Shown here piece after piece: positions 54,905 through 63,269 of a stretch of 64,000 bases of DNA. The notes beneath the pieces were generated by a model. That model did no database searches. It was given only the letters and a program-made list of their open reading frames with translations, and was not told where the DNA came from. A program made the position numbers and the translations under genes. Position 1 is the first letter of the stretch. Every line of letters starts with the position of its first letter. The stretch comes from Paenarthrobacter sp. (GTDB lineage Bacteria; Actinomycetota; Actinomycetes; Actinomycetales; Micrococcaceae), in contig JAPSHX010000001.1 of NCBI GenBank assembly GCA_031179305.1, positions 427,259 to 491,258 on the forward strand, written 5' to 3'.

Positions 54905-55365
54905 GCTTGCTCTTCTCGCGGAGTGTTGGACTTCGTGGAGTGGGGCGCATGCCCTGACCCCCTGTTGGGGGTTCTTTACTCAGGCGTCCGTCGATCCGCT
55001 GTAGGCGTCATCGAAGGACGCCATCGTTTCGAGGTGCGGGGAGCTTTGTAGCTATTCCCCGCGGTGGCTCCGGCACGTCGACTTACCGGAACAATCTCCA
55101 CGCTAGACACGTGTTAGGTCTGAGGGCAAAGGTCATTTCAGGGGCTTTTCCGGTTACTGGCCAGTTCGTGCGCAAGCGCTTACATTGCCAACGTGCGCGC
55201 GTGACACATCCCGGCAGCCACAATCAAATGTTTCGCCATAAATCAGATTTATCCTGAGAATTCGCTGTGCGTTTACTTCTCCTCCGGAATTGTGATCGCA
55301 CACAGTTAAACAGCGAATGCGGAGCCACTGTTGATGGTGACCCCGCATCTGCAGACGAGTCGGCC
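54905..55365 (-). promoter_or_regulatory. Upstream region of levansucrase with palindromic motifs
   Basis: No gene is supported in this 461-base gap. It holds a LacI/cre-like site centred on AAGCGCTT (55170-55185, with right half GCTTACA matching the usual TG-N-AAGCGCTT-N-CA form), a palindrome ATAAATC-A-GATTTAT (55238-55252), and TGTGATCGCACA near 55290. It is an unusually AT-rich block for this genome. Any of these could control levansucrase or the PNP gene end region. Confidence 0.45.
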
Positions 55366-56184
55366 CTAGAGCTTGGCGATAATCTCCGCCAGAAGCTTCG
55401 AGATCCGCTTGCCCGCTGCGTGTCCGGCTTCAAGGACTTCCGCGTGGCTCAAAGGAACCGGGCTGATGCCGGCTGCGAGGTTGGTGACCAGGGAGATGCC
55501 GAAAACTTCCATTCCTGCATGGCGGCCCGCAATGGCTTCCAGCGCGGTGGACATGCCCACCAAGTCTGCGCCGATCCGCTTGGCGTACTGGACTTCTGCC
55601 GGTGTCTCGTAGTGCGGACCTGTGAACTGTGCGTACACCCCTTCCTGCAGCGAGGAATCAACTTCACGGGCAAGGTCGCGGATGCGTGAGGAATAGAGGT
55701 CCGTGAGATCAACGAACGTGGCTCCCTCAAGCGGTGATGTTGCGGTGAGGTTGATGTGGTCGCTGATGAGTACCGGAGTTCCGGGGGTCCAATCTTCATT
55801 GAGCCCGCCACAGCCGTTGGTGAGCACCAGCGTCTTGCACCCGGCGGCTGCGGCCGTGCGCACGCCGTGGACTACGGACCGCACGCCGCGACCTTCGTAG
55901 TAATGGGTCCGGGCACCCAGGACCAAGGCTCGTTTGCCCTCCTTGGTGAGGACGGAGCGGATGGTGCCAACATGGCCCACCACCGCTGGTTTGTGGAAGC
56001 CGGGAACCTCGGAAGCGTTCAGGGTGGCGGTGGTTTCGCCGATCAGGTCGGCGGCCTCCGCCCATCCGGATCCAAGCACCAGGGCTACGTCGTGGGACTC
56101 GACGCCGGTCTCCGCGGCTATGAAGTCCGCGGCGGCCTTCGCGGCCTCAAAAGGGTCAGTGTTCATCAGCTCAGTGTTACTCAC
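55366..56184 (-). CDS. Purine-nucleoside phosphorylase (trimeric type)
   Basis: The 272-residue product cleaves purine nucleosides to base and pentose 1-phosphate. It matches the low-molecular-weight trimeric type: VLGSGWAEAADLIG (about 35-48, phosphate loop), HYYEGRGVRSV, the base-binding LTNGCGGLNEDWTPGTPVLI, and GPHYETPAEVQYAKRIGADLVGMS. It is isolated from deoC. It is divergent from the Lpd-type gene. Confidence 0.93.
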   Translation of the reverse strand: MSNTELMNTDPFEAAKAAADFIAAETGVESHDVALVLGSGWAEAADLIGETTATLNASEVPGFHKPAVVGHVGTIRSVLTKEGKRALVLGARTHYYEGRGVRSVVHGVRTAAAAGCKTLVLTNGCGGLNEDWTPGTPVLISDHINLTATSPLEGATFVDLTDLYSSRIRDLAREVDSSLQEGVYAQFTGPHYETPAEVQYAKRIGADLVGMSTALEAIAGRHAGMEVFGISLVTNLAAGISPVPLSHAEVLEAGHAAGKRISKLLAEIIAKL

Positions 56185-56287
56185 TGGTACAAGCTACCCT
56201 GCGGCTACAGGACTTTGGTAGGGATCGGCGTGGAGTGAGGTTGGGCTGGGTGGCGACCGGCGTGGCAATGAGCGAGAATTGAGGATT

Positions 56288-57697
56288 GTGACCACCCAAG
56301 TTGACTTCAGTGCCCCCCGTATCGCGATCCTGGGAGGTGGTCCCGGCGGATATGAAGCTGCCATGGTTGCTGCCTCGCTCGGCGCGCACGTCACCATCGT
56401 CGAACGGGCAGGCCTCGGCGGCTCCGCGGTGCTGACCGACGTCGTGCCTTCCAAAACCCTAATTGCCACCGCCGACCTCATGACGCGCGTGGGTGAGGCG
56501 GACGAACTCGGAGTGAAGTTCGACGGCGATGGCACGGCCTCCAAGCCGCGTGCCGACCTCAAACACATCAACGATCGCGTCCTGACCCTCGCCCATGGAC
56601 AGTCTGACGACATCCGTGCAGGCCTCGAGCGCCTGGGCGTGGAGATTGTCATCGGTTCCGGCAAGCTGCTGGACAACAACACCATCGAGGTCCTCACCCT
56701 CGAAGGAACACGCACCATCGACGCCGACGCGATCCTGCTGGCTGTTGGTGCCCACCCTCGCGAACTTCCCACGGCCAAGCCCGACGGCGAACGCATCCTC
56801 AACTGGGCCCAGATCTATAACCTGGACGAGCTTCCCGAAGAACTCATCGTTGTGGGTTCGGGCGTTACTGGTGCCGAATTCGCATCCGCTTACAACGGTT
56901 TGGGCTCCAAGGTCACCCTGATCTCCAGCCGTGACCAGGTTCTTCCCGGCGAGGACACAGATGCCGCCAAGCTGCTGGAAGGCGTTTTCGAACGCCGTGG
57001 CGTACGCGTCCTGTCGAAGTCCCGCGCCAATGCCGTGGAGCGAACCGACGACGGCGTGAAGGTCACCTTGGGTGACGGATCGATCGTGACAGGTTCGCAC
57101 TGCCTGGTGTGTGTTGGCTCCATCCCCAATACCGCGGGCATCGGGCTTGAAGAAGCAGGCGTGACCCTGACCGAGTCCGGGCACATCAAGGTGGACGGCG
57201 TTTCCCGCACCACTGCCCCCAACATCTACGCCGCCGGCGACTGCACGGGTGTGTTCGCCTTGGCATCTGTTGCAGCCATGCAGGGCCGCATTGCGATTGC
57301 CCACTTCATGGGCGACGGCGTCAAGCCCCTGAAGCTCAACCAGGTGGCGTCGAACATCTTCACGTCTCCTGAAATCGCTTCCGTGGGCGTCTCCGAGGCC
57401 GACCTCGCGTCCGGCAAGTACCAAGGCGACGTTGTGATGTTGTCCCTGCTCAGCAACGCCCGCGCCAAGATGCGCAACACCAAGGACGGCTTCGTCAAAA
57501 TCATCGCGCGCAAGGGCTCCGGCACCGTGATCGGTGGCGTGGTGGTTGGCCCGAACGCTTCGGAGCTCATTTTCCCGATCTCCGTCGCGGTGACCCAGAA
57601 GCTTCACGTTGATGACGTGGCCAGCGCCTTCACGGTGTACCCGTCGCTGACCGGTTCCATCTCGGAGGCTGCGCGTCGCTTGCACGTGCACATGTAG
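56288..57697 (+). CDS. NAD(P)H-quinone dehydrogenase, Lpd-like without redox disulfide
   Basis: The 469-residue pyridine nucleotide-disulfide oxidoreductase fold has an FAD motif LGGGPGGYEAAMVAASLGA (about 15-33), an NAD motif VVGSGVTGAEFASAYNGLG (about 187-205) and FAD motif IYAAGDCTGVFALASVA. Where lipoamide dehydrogenases have CxxxxC, this reads GGSAVLTDVVPSK, with no cysteines. This matches mycobacterial LpdA-type quinone reductases. GTG 56288 gives the usual N-terminus; TTG 56279 would add three residues. Confidence 0.9.
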   Translation: MTTQVDFSAPRIAILGGGPGGYEAAMVAASLGAHVTIVERAGLGGSAVLTDVVPSKTLIATADLMTRVGEADELGVKFDGDGTASKPRADLKHINDRVLTLAHGQSDDIRAGLERLGVEIVIGSGKLLDNNTIEVLTLEGTRTIDADAILLAVGAHPRELPTAKPDGERILNWAQIYNLDELPEELIVVGSGVTGAEFASAYNGLGSKVTLISSRDQVLPGEDTDAAKLLEGVFERRGVRVLSKSRANAVERTDDGVKVTLGDGSIVTGSHCLVCVGSIPNTAGIGLEEAGVTLTESGHIKVDGVSRTTAPNIYAAGDCTGVFALASVAAMQGRIAIAHFMGDGVKPLKLNQVASNIFTSPEIASVGVSEADLASGKYQGDVVMLSLLSNARAKMRNTKDGFVKIIARKGSGTVIGGVVVGPNASELIFPISVAVTQKLHVDDVASAFTVYPSLTGSISEAARRLHVHM

Positions 57698-57711
57698 CTC
57701 CACCCTGACGC

Positions 57712-57779
57712 CCGTTTCGGGGGTTCCCTGCCGATCATGCCGTGCGCACGGCACCTCCAGCAGGGAACCCCCGAAACGG
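57712..57779. terminator. Bidirectional terminator with nested palindrome
   Basis: Perfect 20-base arms (57712-57731 and 57760-57779) flank a 28-base loop that contains GCCGTGCGCACGGC, itself a palindrome. It lies between the convergent Lpd-type and nitrate reductase electron-transfer genes. Confidence 0.85.
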
Positions 57780-57797
57780 AGCGAGGACTAAACGGCT

Positions 57798-59360
57798 TCA
57801 GGCGGCAGCCGCTTGGAAGTGTTTTTCGATGATCCCCTTGATGTCCTCATGGCATCCTCCGCAGCCTGTCCCGGCGCGGGTGGCCTTGGATACCTCGCCC
57901 ACGGTGCTGCAGCCGTCCGCCACGGAATCCTCGATGCTGGCCGCACTCACCCCGGCGCAGCGGCACACGGTCCTTTGGGGATCGTTGCTCGTGGCGCCGG
58001 CATCCAACTGGTCAGGCCCGTCCAGGCGCAGCAGCAGGGACCGGTCTGCGGGCAGCTCCGAGGAACGCTCGAAGAGCACCACCAGCTCGGCAGCAGTCCG
58101 GGGCATACCTACGGCCACCAAACCTTCCAGCACACCGCCGCGGGTGGTCATCTTCACGTAGCGGCCGTGTTCGGGATCCGCCCACTGGGAGATTTGCCGG
58201 CGGGCACGCCCTGACGCGGCACCGGCTTCCAGCAACTCTTCGTCCCATGGATCGGCCTGGTTGTCGCCCGCCACGGCCAGGTTGATGCCGCGTGCCTTCA
58301 GGACAACCACCCCGGGCTTCTCCTTGGGCAGCGCTTCCAAAGCATCTGCGGCGGCCTGGCCATCCCGGGCCAGGACGGCGAGGTATTCGGCCAACCACTC
58401 AGCCTGGCGCCAGCCCGGGCCCACCAAGCCGGGGGGCCCGGCGGCTGTTCGGCAATCAACGCAGGCAGCGTCGGGGCAGCGCACTTCAGCGCAGTCGCCG
58501 ATCGCGAACATGTGGGGTTCGTGATAAGTCCGCAGGTGGTGGTCCACGAGGATCCCTGTTGCAACAGGGAGGCCGCAGCCTTCCGCCAATTCGATGCGGG
58601 GACGCACACCACAGGACAGGACCAGCAGGTCGCCGTCGATCGCCGAGCCGTCATCCAGGAGCAAAGCCGAGAAGCTGCCGCCGGGGCCGGAAGTTTCCAC
58701 ACCAGTAGAACGTGCATTGCCTGCCATCCGGACACCGCCGGCCCGCAGGCTGTTGATGAGGACTGATCCACTGCCGCGGTCAATGCTTCTGCCGAGGGGG
58801 AAGGGGCCATTGTGAACCACAGTGGCTTGAGCGCCCTCTTCCGAGGCAGCCAAGGCGGTTTCCAGGCCAAGCACGCCCCCACCCAGCACCACCACTCGCT
58901 TTCCCTCGGCCACGGCCGAACGCAGCACGGCAGCATCCCGTAGATCCCGCAAAGCGGTGACTCCGGCTGGAAGTACTGGCCGGGAAGGATCCGGGTTGAG
59001 CCCGGTGAGGTTCGGGATCACGGGACGGGACCCGGTAGCGAACACCAGTCGGTCATAGTGCTCAGTGCTGTCATCGGACAGCACTATGTTTTGGCGGGCT
59101 CGGTCGATCCTTTTGACCTTGACGCCCAAACGCACTTCCACGCCTTCGGCTTCCAGCTCGGACGCATCAGCCATGGCCAATGCTTCCGCTGTGGTGCGGC
59201 CGACGCCCAGTTCAGCAACCATGACGCGGTTGTAGGCGGCCTCGGCTTCCTGGCCCACCACCAGCAGTTGGACCAACCCGGTGCGGACAGCAGGCAGTAG
59301 CTCCTCCACCAGACGGGCTGCAACTGGCCCGAATCCAACAACCACAATGCGCTCGCTCAT
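57798..59360 (-). CDS. Assimilatory nitrate reductase electron-transfer subunit (FAD/[2Fe-2S])
   Basis: The 520-residue product has an FAD module (VVVGFGPVAARLVEELL at the start; VVVLGGGVLGLETALAASEEG near 162), then a Cys-rich segment CPDAACVDC, and a C-terminal BFD-like [2Fe-2S] domain (CRCAGVS, then GTGCGGCHED). This fits the NADH-dependent partner of nitrate reductase (NasB/NasC-type). It overlaps the catalytic subunit gene by 4 bp. I chose ATG 59360, where GGAGG lies upstream, in place of longer in-frame starts inside the neighbouring gene. Confidence 0.88.
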   Translation of the reverse strand: MSERIVVVGFGPVAARLVEELLPAVRTGLVQLLVVGQEAEAAYNRVMVAELGVGRTTAEALAMADASELEAEGVEVRLGVKVKRIDRARQNIVLSDDSTEHYDRLVFATGSRPVIPNLTGLNPDPSRPVLPAGVTALRDLRDAAVLRSAVAEGKRVVVLGGGVLGLETALAASEEGAQATVVHNGPFPLGRSIDRGSGSVLINSLRAGGVRMAGNARSTGVETSGPGGSFSALLLDDGSAIDGDLLVLSCGVRPRIELAEGCGLPVATGILVDHHLRTYHEPHMFAIGDCAEVRCPDAACVDCRTAAGPPGLVGPGWRQAEWLAEYLAVLARDGQAAADALEALPKEKPGVVVLKARGINLAVAGDNQADPWDEELLEAGAASGRARRQISQWADPEHGRYVKMTTRGGVLEGLVAVGMPRTAAELVVLFERSSELPADRSLLLRLDGPDQLDAGATSNDPQRTVCRCAGVSAASIEDSVADGCSTVGEVSKATRAGTGCGGCHEDIKGIIEKHFQAAAA

Positions 59361-61564
59361 GATGCCTCCTTGACGTGCAGTGGCAGCCGTGTTCCAGCAG
59401 GAACCGTGTACGAGGCCGGTTCCTGAGTGGAGACTGCCTTCCGGGCCCATACCCGGCTGGTCTTGAACTCCGGCATGCCGGAAATGGGATCTGTGGCTGC
59501 CTCGGTGAGGCGGTTGGCGTTTTCCTGGCCGGGGAAGTGGAACGGCAGGAAGACAGTGTCCGGGCGGACCGAGTTACTGAGCTCGGCACGGCAAAGCACT
59601 TCACCGCGTTCGTTCGTGACGGTGGCGTAGTCGCCGTCGGCAATGCCGCGTGAAGCCGCCGTTCCCGGATGAATCAGGAGTCGGGCCTGCGGCTGGGATG
59701 CCAGGAGCTCGCTCACGCGTCGGGTCTGGGCGCCGGATTGATAATGCTCCAGGAGCCTGCCGGTTGCCAGGGCCAGTGAATCGTCCGCGAACGAACGAAC
59801 GGCCCGCTTGGACGGCGTCACCGGAACCATGACGGCCCGGCCATCGGCATGGGCAAACCCCTCGGTGAAGAGTCGCGGCGTCCCGGTGCTTCCCACGGGG
59901 TAGGGCCAGTATGCAGCTTCGCCGCGGTCCAGCATGGCGTAATCGATGCCCGAGTAGTCGGCCAAGCCACCGGCCGAAGCCAAGCGGAGCTCTTCGAAAA
60001 CGGTCTCGGGATCGTCACTGAAGGTTGAAGGGGCGTCAAGCAGTTCCGCCAGCCGGGCCATGAGCCACAGTTCGCTGCGGACACCCGGGGGAGGAGTCAG
60101 CGCGCGGCGGCGCCGGATCACGCGGCCCTCCAGATTGGTGAGCGTGCCTTCTTCCTCGGCCCACTGGGTCACAGGCAGAACCAGGTCGGCTTCAGTTGCG
60201 GTCTCGGACATGAAGAAGTCGCAGACCACCAGGAAGTCCAAGCTGCGGAGGCCTTGGATTACTGCGTTGGTATCGGGTGCTGAGACCACCACATTGGCGC
60301 CGTGCACGAAAAGGCATCGGACGCCGTCGGGCTTTCCGAGCGATTTGAGAAGTTCGACGGCGGGGAGGCCAGGTCCCGGGATCAGCGACTCGTCGATTCC
60401 CCACACTCCGGCGACATGGGCGCGGGCGGCAGGATCGGTGATCTTCCGATAGCCGGGAAGTTGATCGGCTTTTTGCCCGTGTTCGCGGCCGCCCTGGCCG
60501 TTGCCTTGGCCGGTGAGCGTTCCGTAGCCGCTGCGGGCCGAGCCGGGAAGGCCCAGGAGAAGGCTCAGGTTGATCGCCGCAGTGGCAGTGTCCGTGCCGT
60601 CCACGTGCTGTTCCACGCCGCGGCCACTGAGGATGTAGCTGCCACCGTCGCGGGCTCCTTGTGCCAAGCGGCGCGCGGTCTCGCGGATCAGGGTGGCGGG
60701 GACGCCGGTGATGGACTGCACGCGTTCCGGCCAGAACGCGGACAAGCTGCGCACCACGGCTGCGTAGCCACTGGTGTTGGCCTCGATGTAGTCTGCGTCC
60801 ACCAGTCCTTCGTGGACCACCACGTGGCTGATGCCCAAAAGGAGTGCTAAGTCCGTGCCGGGAGTCGGCTGCAAGTGGAGGCCGCCGCCGTCGCCCGTGA
60901 ACGCCGCAGTAGCCGAGCGGCGGGGATCCACCACAATCAGGCCTCCGGCATCGCGCGCGCCCTGCAGGTGCTGGACGAACGGAGGCATGGTCTCGGCAAC
61001 GTTGGAACCGAGCATAAGGATGACGGACGCGGTGTCCAGGTCCGTAACAGGGAAGGGGAGGCCGCGGTCCACGCCGAACGCCCGGTTGCCCGCAGCTGCG
61101 GCCGAGGACATGCAGAAGCGGCCGTTGTAGTCGATCCGCGAGGTGCGCAGGGCCAGCCGGGCGAACTTGCCCAGCAGGTAGGCTTTCTCATTCGTGAGGC
61201 CGCCGCCGCCGAAGACTCCCACAGCGTCATTCCCGTACTGCTGCTGGATATCCTTGACTGCAGTGGTGATGAGCATGAGTGCTTGGTCCCAGGAGATGGG
61301 CTGGTGCACGCCGTCGGAACCTTTGAGCATCGGTTCGGTGACGCGACCGTTGTGACGCAACAACGACGCCGATGTCCAGCCTTTGCGGCACAGCCCGCCC
61401 CGGTTGGTGGGGAAGTCGCGTCCGGATACTTCCAAGGGCACGTCAACTTTGGCGGGTTCCGCCTCCGGCGCGGGCGCTGCCCCAGCTGCGGAGGCAGCCG
61501 GGGTCAGCGTCATGGCGCACTGGAGCGCGCAGTACGGGCAGTGGGTATCGGCGCCGTTGGGCAT
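59357..61564 (-). CDS. Assimilatory nitrate reductase catalytic subunit (molybdopterin)
   Basis: The 735-residue molybdopterin oxidoreductase carries a [4Fe-4S] motif at C9, C12, C16 (HCPYCALQC) and C59 (GGLCRKGW). Molybdopterin motifs include NGRFCMSSAAAAGNRAFGVD (about 140-160) and the C-terminal molybdopterin dinucleotide domain with HFPGQENANRLTEAATDP. It reduces nitrate to nitrite in the cytoplasm. Its start follows narK directly, and its stop overlaps the electron-transfer gene. The spacing before C59 is long because of an Ala/Pro-rich insertion (about residues 22-45). Confidence 0.93.
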   Translation of the reverse strand: MPNGADTHCPYCALQCAMTLTPAASAAGAAPAPEAEPAKVDVPLEVSGRDFPTNRGGLCRKGWTSASLLRHNGRVTEPMLKGSDGVHQPISWDQALMLITTAVKDIQQQYGNDAVGVFGGGGLTNEKAYLLGKFARLALRTSRIDYNGRFCMSSAAAAGNRAFGVDRGLPFPVTDLDTASVILMLGSNVAETMPPFVQHLQGARDAGGLIVVDPRRSATAAFTGDGGGLHLQPTPGTDLALLLGISHVVVHEGLVDADYIEANTSGYAAVVRSLSAFWPERVQSITGVPATLIRETARRLAQGARDGGSYILSGRGVEQHVDGTDTATAAINLSLLLGLPGSARSGYGTLTGQGNGQGGREHGQKADQLPGYRKITDPAARAHVAGVWGIDESLIPGPGLPAVELLKSLGKPDGVRCLFVHGANVVVSAPDTNAVIQGLRSLDFLVVCDFFMSETATEADLVLPVTQWAEEEGTLTNLEGRVIRRRRALTPPPGVRSELWLMARLAELLDAPSTFSDDPETVFEELRLASAGGLADYSGIDYAMLDRGEAAYWPYPVGSTGTPRLFTEGFAHADGRAVMVPVTPSKRAVRSFADDSLALATGRLLEHYQSGAQTRRVSELLASQPQARLLIHPGTAASRGIADGDYATVTNERGEVLCRAELSNSVRPDTVFLPFHFPGQENANRLTEAATDPISGMPEFKTSRVWARKAVSTQEPASYTVPAGTRLPLHVKEAS

Positions 61565-62977
61565 TTAGATGTGTCCGATCGTGTTGCGCTTCCGGGCGGG
61601 GCGGATGTAGCAGACCCAGCAGACGGCAAGCATGAGGACGTAGGCGCCAACGAATCCGTAGAAAGCCGGGGTGTAAGAGCCGCTGGCCGTATTGGAAGCG
61701 TTGAGCACCTGCGGGATCACAAACCCGCCGTAGGCGCCGATCGCGGAGATCAGGCCCAGCGAGGAAGAAGCGAGTCGAGCGGTGGTGGAGCTCGGGGCGC
61801 CTGCACGGGCTGCCCGGCTGGATGTTGCGAAGATGACCGGGATCATGCGGTATGTTGCACCGTTTCCGAAGCCGCTGGCCAGGAAGAGCAGCAGGAACAA
61901 AGTGAGGAAGAGCCAGAAGTTCTTCAGGGGCAGCGTCCAGATCATGGTCAGCGTAATGACGGCCATGGCAGCGAACGAGGCGATGGTCATCCGGGCACCA
62001 CCCATGCGGTCTGCCATGCGTCCGCCGTAGGGGCGGGCCAGGGAACCGACCAGAGGGCCGAGGAATGCCAGCGAGAGTGCCACCGCACCGACGTGGATGG
62101 AGGAGAACTCCGGGAAATAGTCCTTGATGAGCTTGGGGAAAACGCCCGCGAAGCCGATGAACGAGCCGAAGGTACCGATGTAGAGGAAGGCCATGATCCA
62201 CAGGTGCGGTTCCTTGAGTGCAGCCAGGGAGCCAGCCACATCACCCTTGGCGCTGGTGAGGTTGTCCATGTACTTCCAGGCGCCGAAGGCGGCGATGATG
62301 ATCAGCGGAATCCAGATGATGCCCGCCATTGGCAGGTTGACGGCTCCGGCGGCCAGCAGGGTGATGGCAATCGGAACAACCAGCTGTGCGACGGCGGCAC
62401 CGAGGTTGCCGCCGGCTGCGTTCAGGCCCAGCGCCCAACCCTTTTCGCGCGCCGGGTAGAAGAAGGTGATGTTGGCCATGGAACTGGCGAAGTTGCCACC
62501 ACCGAACCCGGCGAGAGCTGCCATGAGGAGCATGACACCGAAGGGCGTCTCCGGGTTTGAGACACAGATGGCCAGTCCGGTGGTCGGAATCAGCAGGAGC
62601 AGTGCCGAGACGATGGTCCAGTTCCGGCCACCGAATCTGGGAACCATGAATGTGTAGGGGATGCGGAGCGTGGCACCGACGAGGCTGGGGATGGAGATGA
62701 GCCAAAAGATCTGATTGGTATCAAATGTGAAGCCAGCTGCGGGGAGCTGGACCACTACGATGGACCACAGCTGCCAGACGACAAATCCGAGGAATTCGGC
62801 GAAGATCGACCAGTTGAGATTGCGCCTGGCGATGGACCTGCCTTCTGCTTCCCACTGGCCCTTGTCTTCGGCATCCCAATTGGCAATCCAGCGGCCGGGG
62901 CGGTGTTCAAGGGCGGGAGTGGTGGTGGCAGTGGACTGGACAGGGGTCAGTTCATCTGCGGAGCGATCAACAGTCAC
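61565..62977 (-). CDS. Nitrate/nitrite transporter (NarK/NasA family MFS)
   Basis: The 470-residue permease has about 12 helices after a charged N-terminal arm of about 60 residues. Family signatures include AGFGGGNFASSMANITFFYP (nitrate signature in helix 5 region) and GLNAAGGNLG. It imports nitrate and may export nitrite. GTG 62977 has AAGGAGG upstream. It is the first gene of narK - catalytic - electron-transfer, with no space before the catalytic gene (TAA then ATG). Confidence 0.94.
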   Translation of the reverse strand: MTVDRSADELTPVQSTATTTPALEHRPGRWIANWDAEDKGQWEAEGRSIARRNLNWSIFAEFLGFVVWQLWSIVVVQLPAAGFTFDTNQIFWLISIPSLVGATLRIPYTFMVPRFGGRNWTIVSALLLLIPTTGLAICVSNPETPFGVMLLMAALAGFGGGNFASSMANITFFYPAREKGWALGLNAAGGNLGAAVAQLVVPIAITLLAAGAVNLPMAGIIWIPLIIIAAFGAWKYMDNLTSAKGDVAGSLAALKEPHLWIMAFLYIGTFGSFIGFAGVFPKLIKDYFPEFSSIHVGAVALSLAFLGPLVGSLARPYGGRMADRMGGARMTIASFAAMAVITLTMIWTLPLKNFWLFLTLFLLLFLASGFGNGATYRMIPVIFATSSRAARAGAPSSTTARLASSSLGLISAIGAYGGFVIPQVLNASNTASGSYTPAFYGFVGAYVLMLAVCWVCYIRPARKRNTIGHI

Positions 62978-63148
62978 GGAGTGCCTCCTTGGTGGGGGAC
63001 GTTGTCATTCCAAGGTAGGTTTCGCGCATTTCGTGGACGGGCGCCGTTTGTAAACGCCCTGTGACATTTCCCTATCGGCGGGGTCACCGGCGCGTGAGGC
63101 AATGGTGAGGTAATGTGGCGGGGACCACACGGTGAGATTTTCCTGACT

Positions 63149-63184
63149 GTCCGAATGTTGGACTTAGTTGTCCGGTCAATGGAC
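63149..63184. promoter_or_regulatory. Two tandem GTCC-N7-GGAC palindromes upstream of the MHS transporter
   Basis: Sites at 63149-63163 and 63170-63184 share GTCC-N7-GGAC and lie 21 bases centre to centre, two helical turns. A TATGAT -10-like element is at 63194-63199. They lie 86 bases before the transporter start; a dimeric or tetrameric regulator could bind. Confidence 0.5.
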
Positions 63185-63269
63185 CGTGGGAACTATGATT
63201 GAACTCTCGAATAATCCACCGCCGGGCTACCCCAGGGCGTCGGCCGGCGTGAAAGAAAGCTGCAAATAC

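Noticed and set aside
63019..63070. GlnR box upstream of narK
   Set aside because: Only GTCAC-N6-TTTAC and scattered GTTTC-like pieces can be found, with irregular spacing, unlike the regular array before nirB. An imperfect palindrome CGTTTGTAAACG is present but unassigned.
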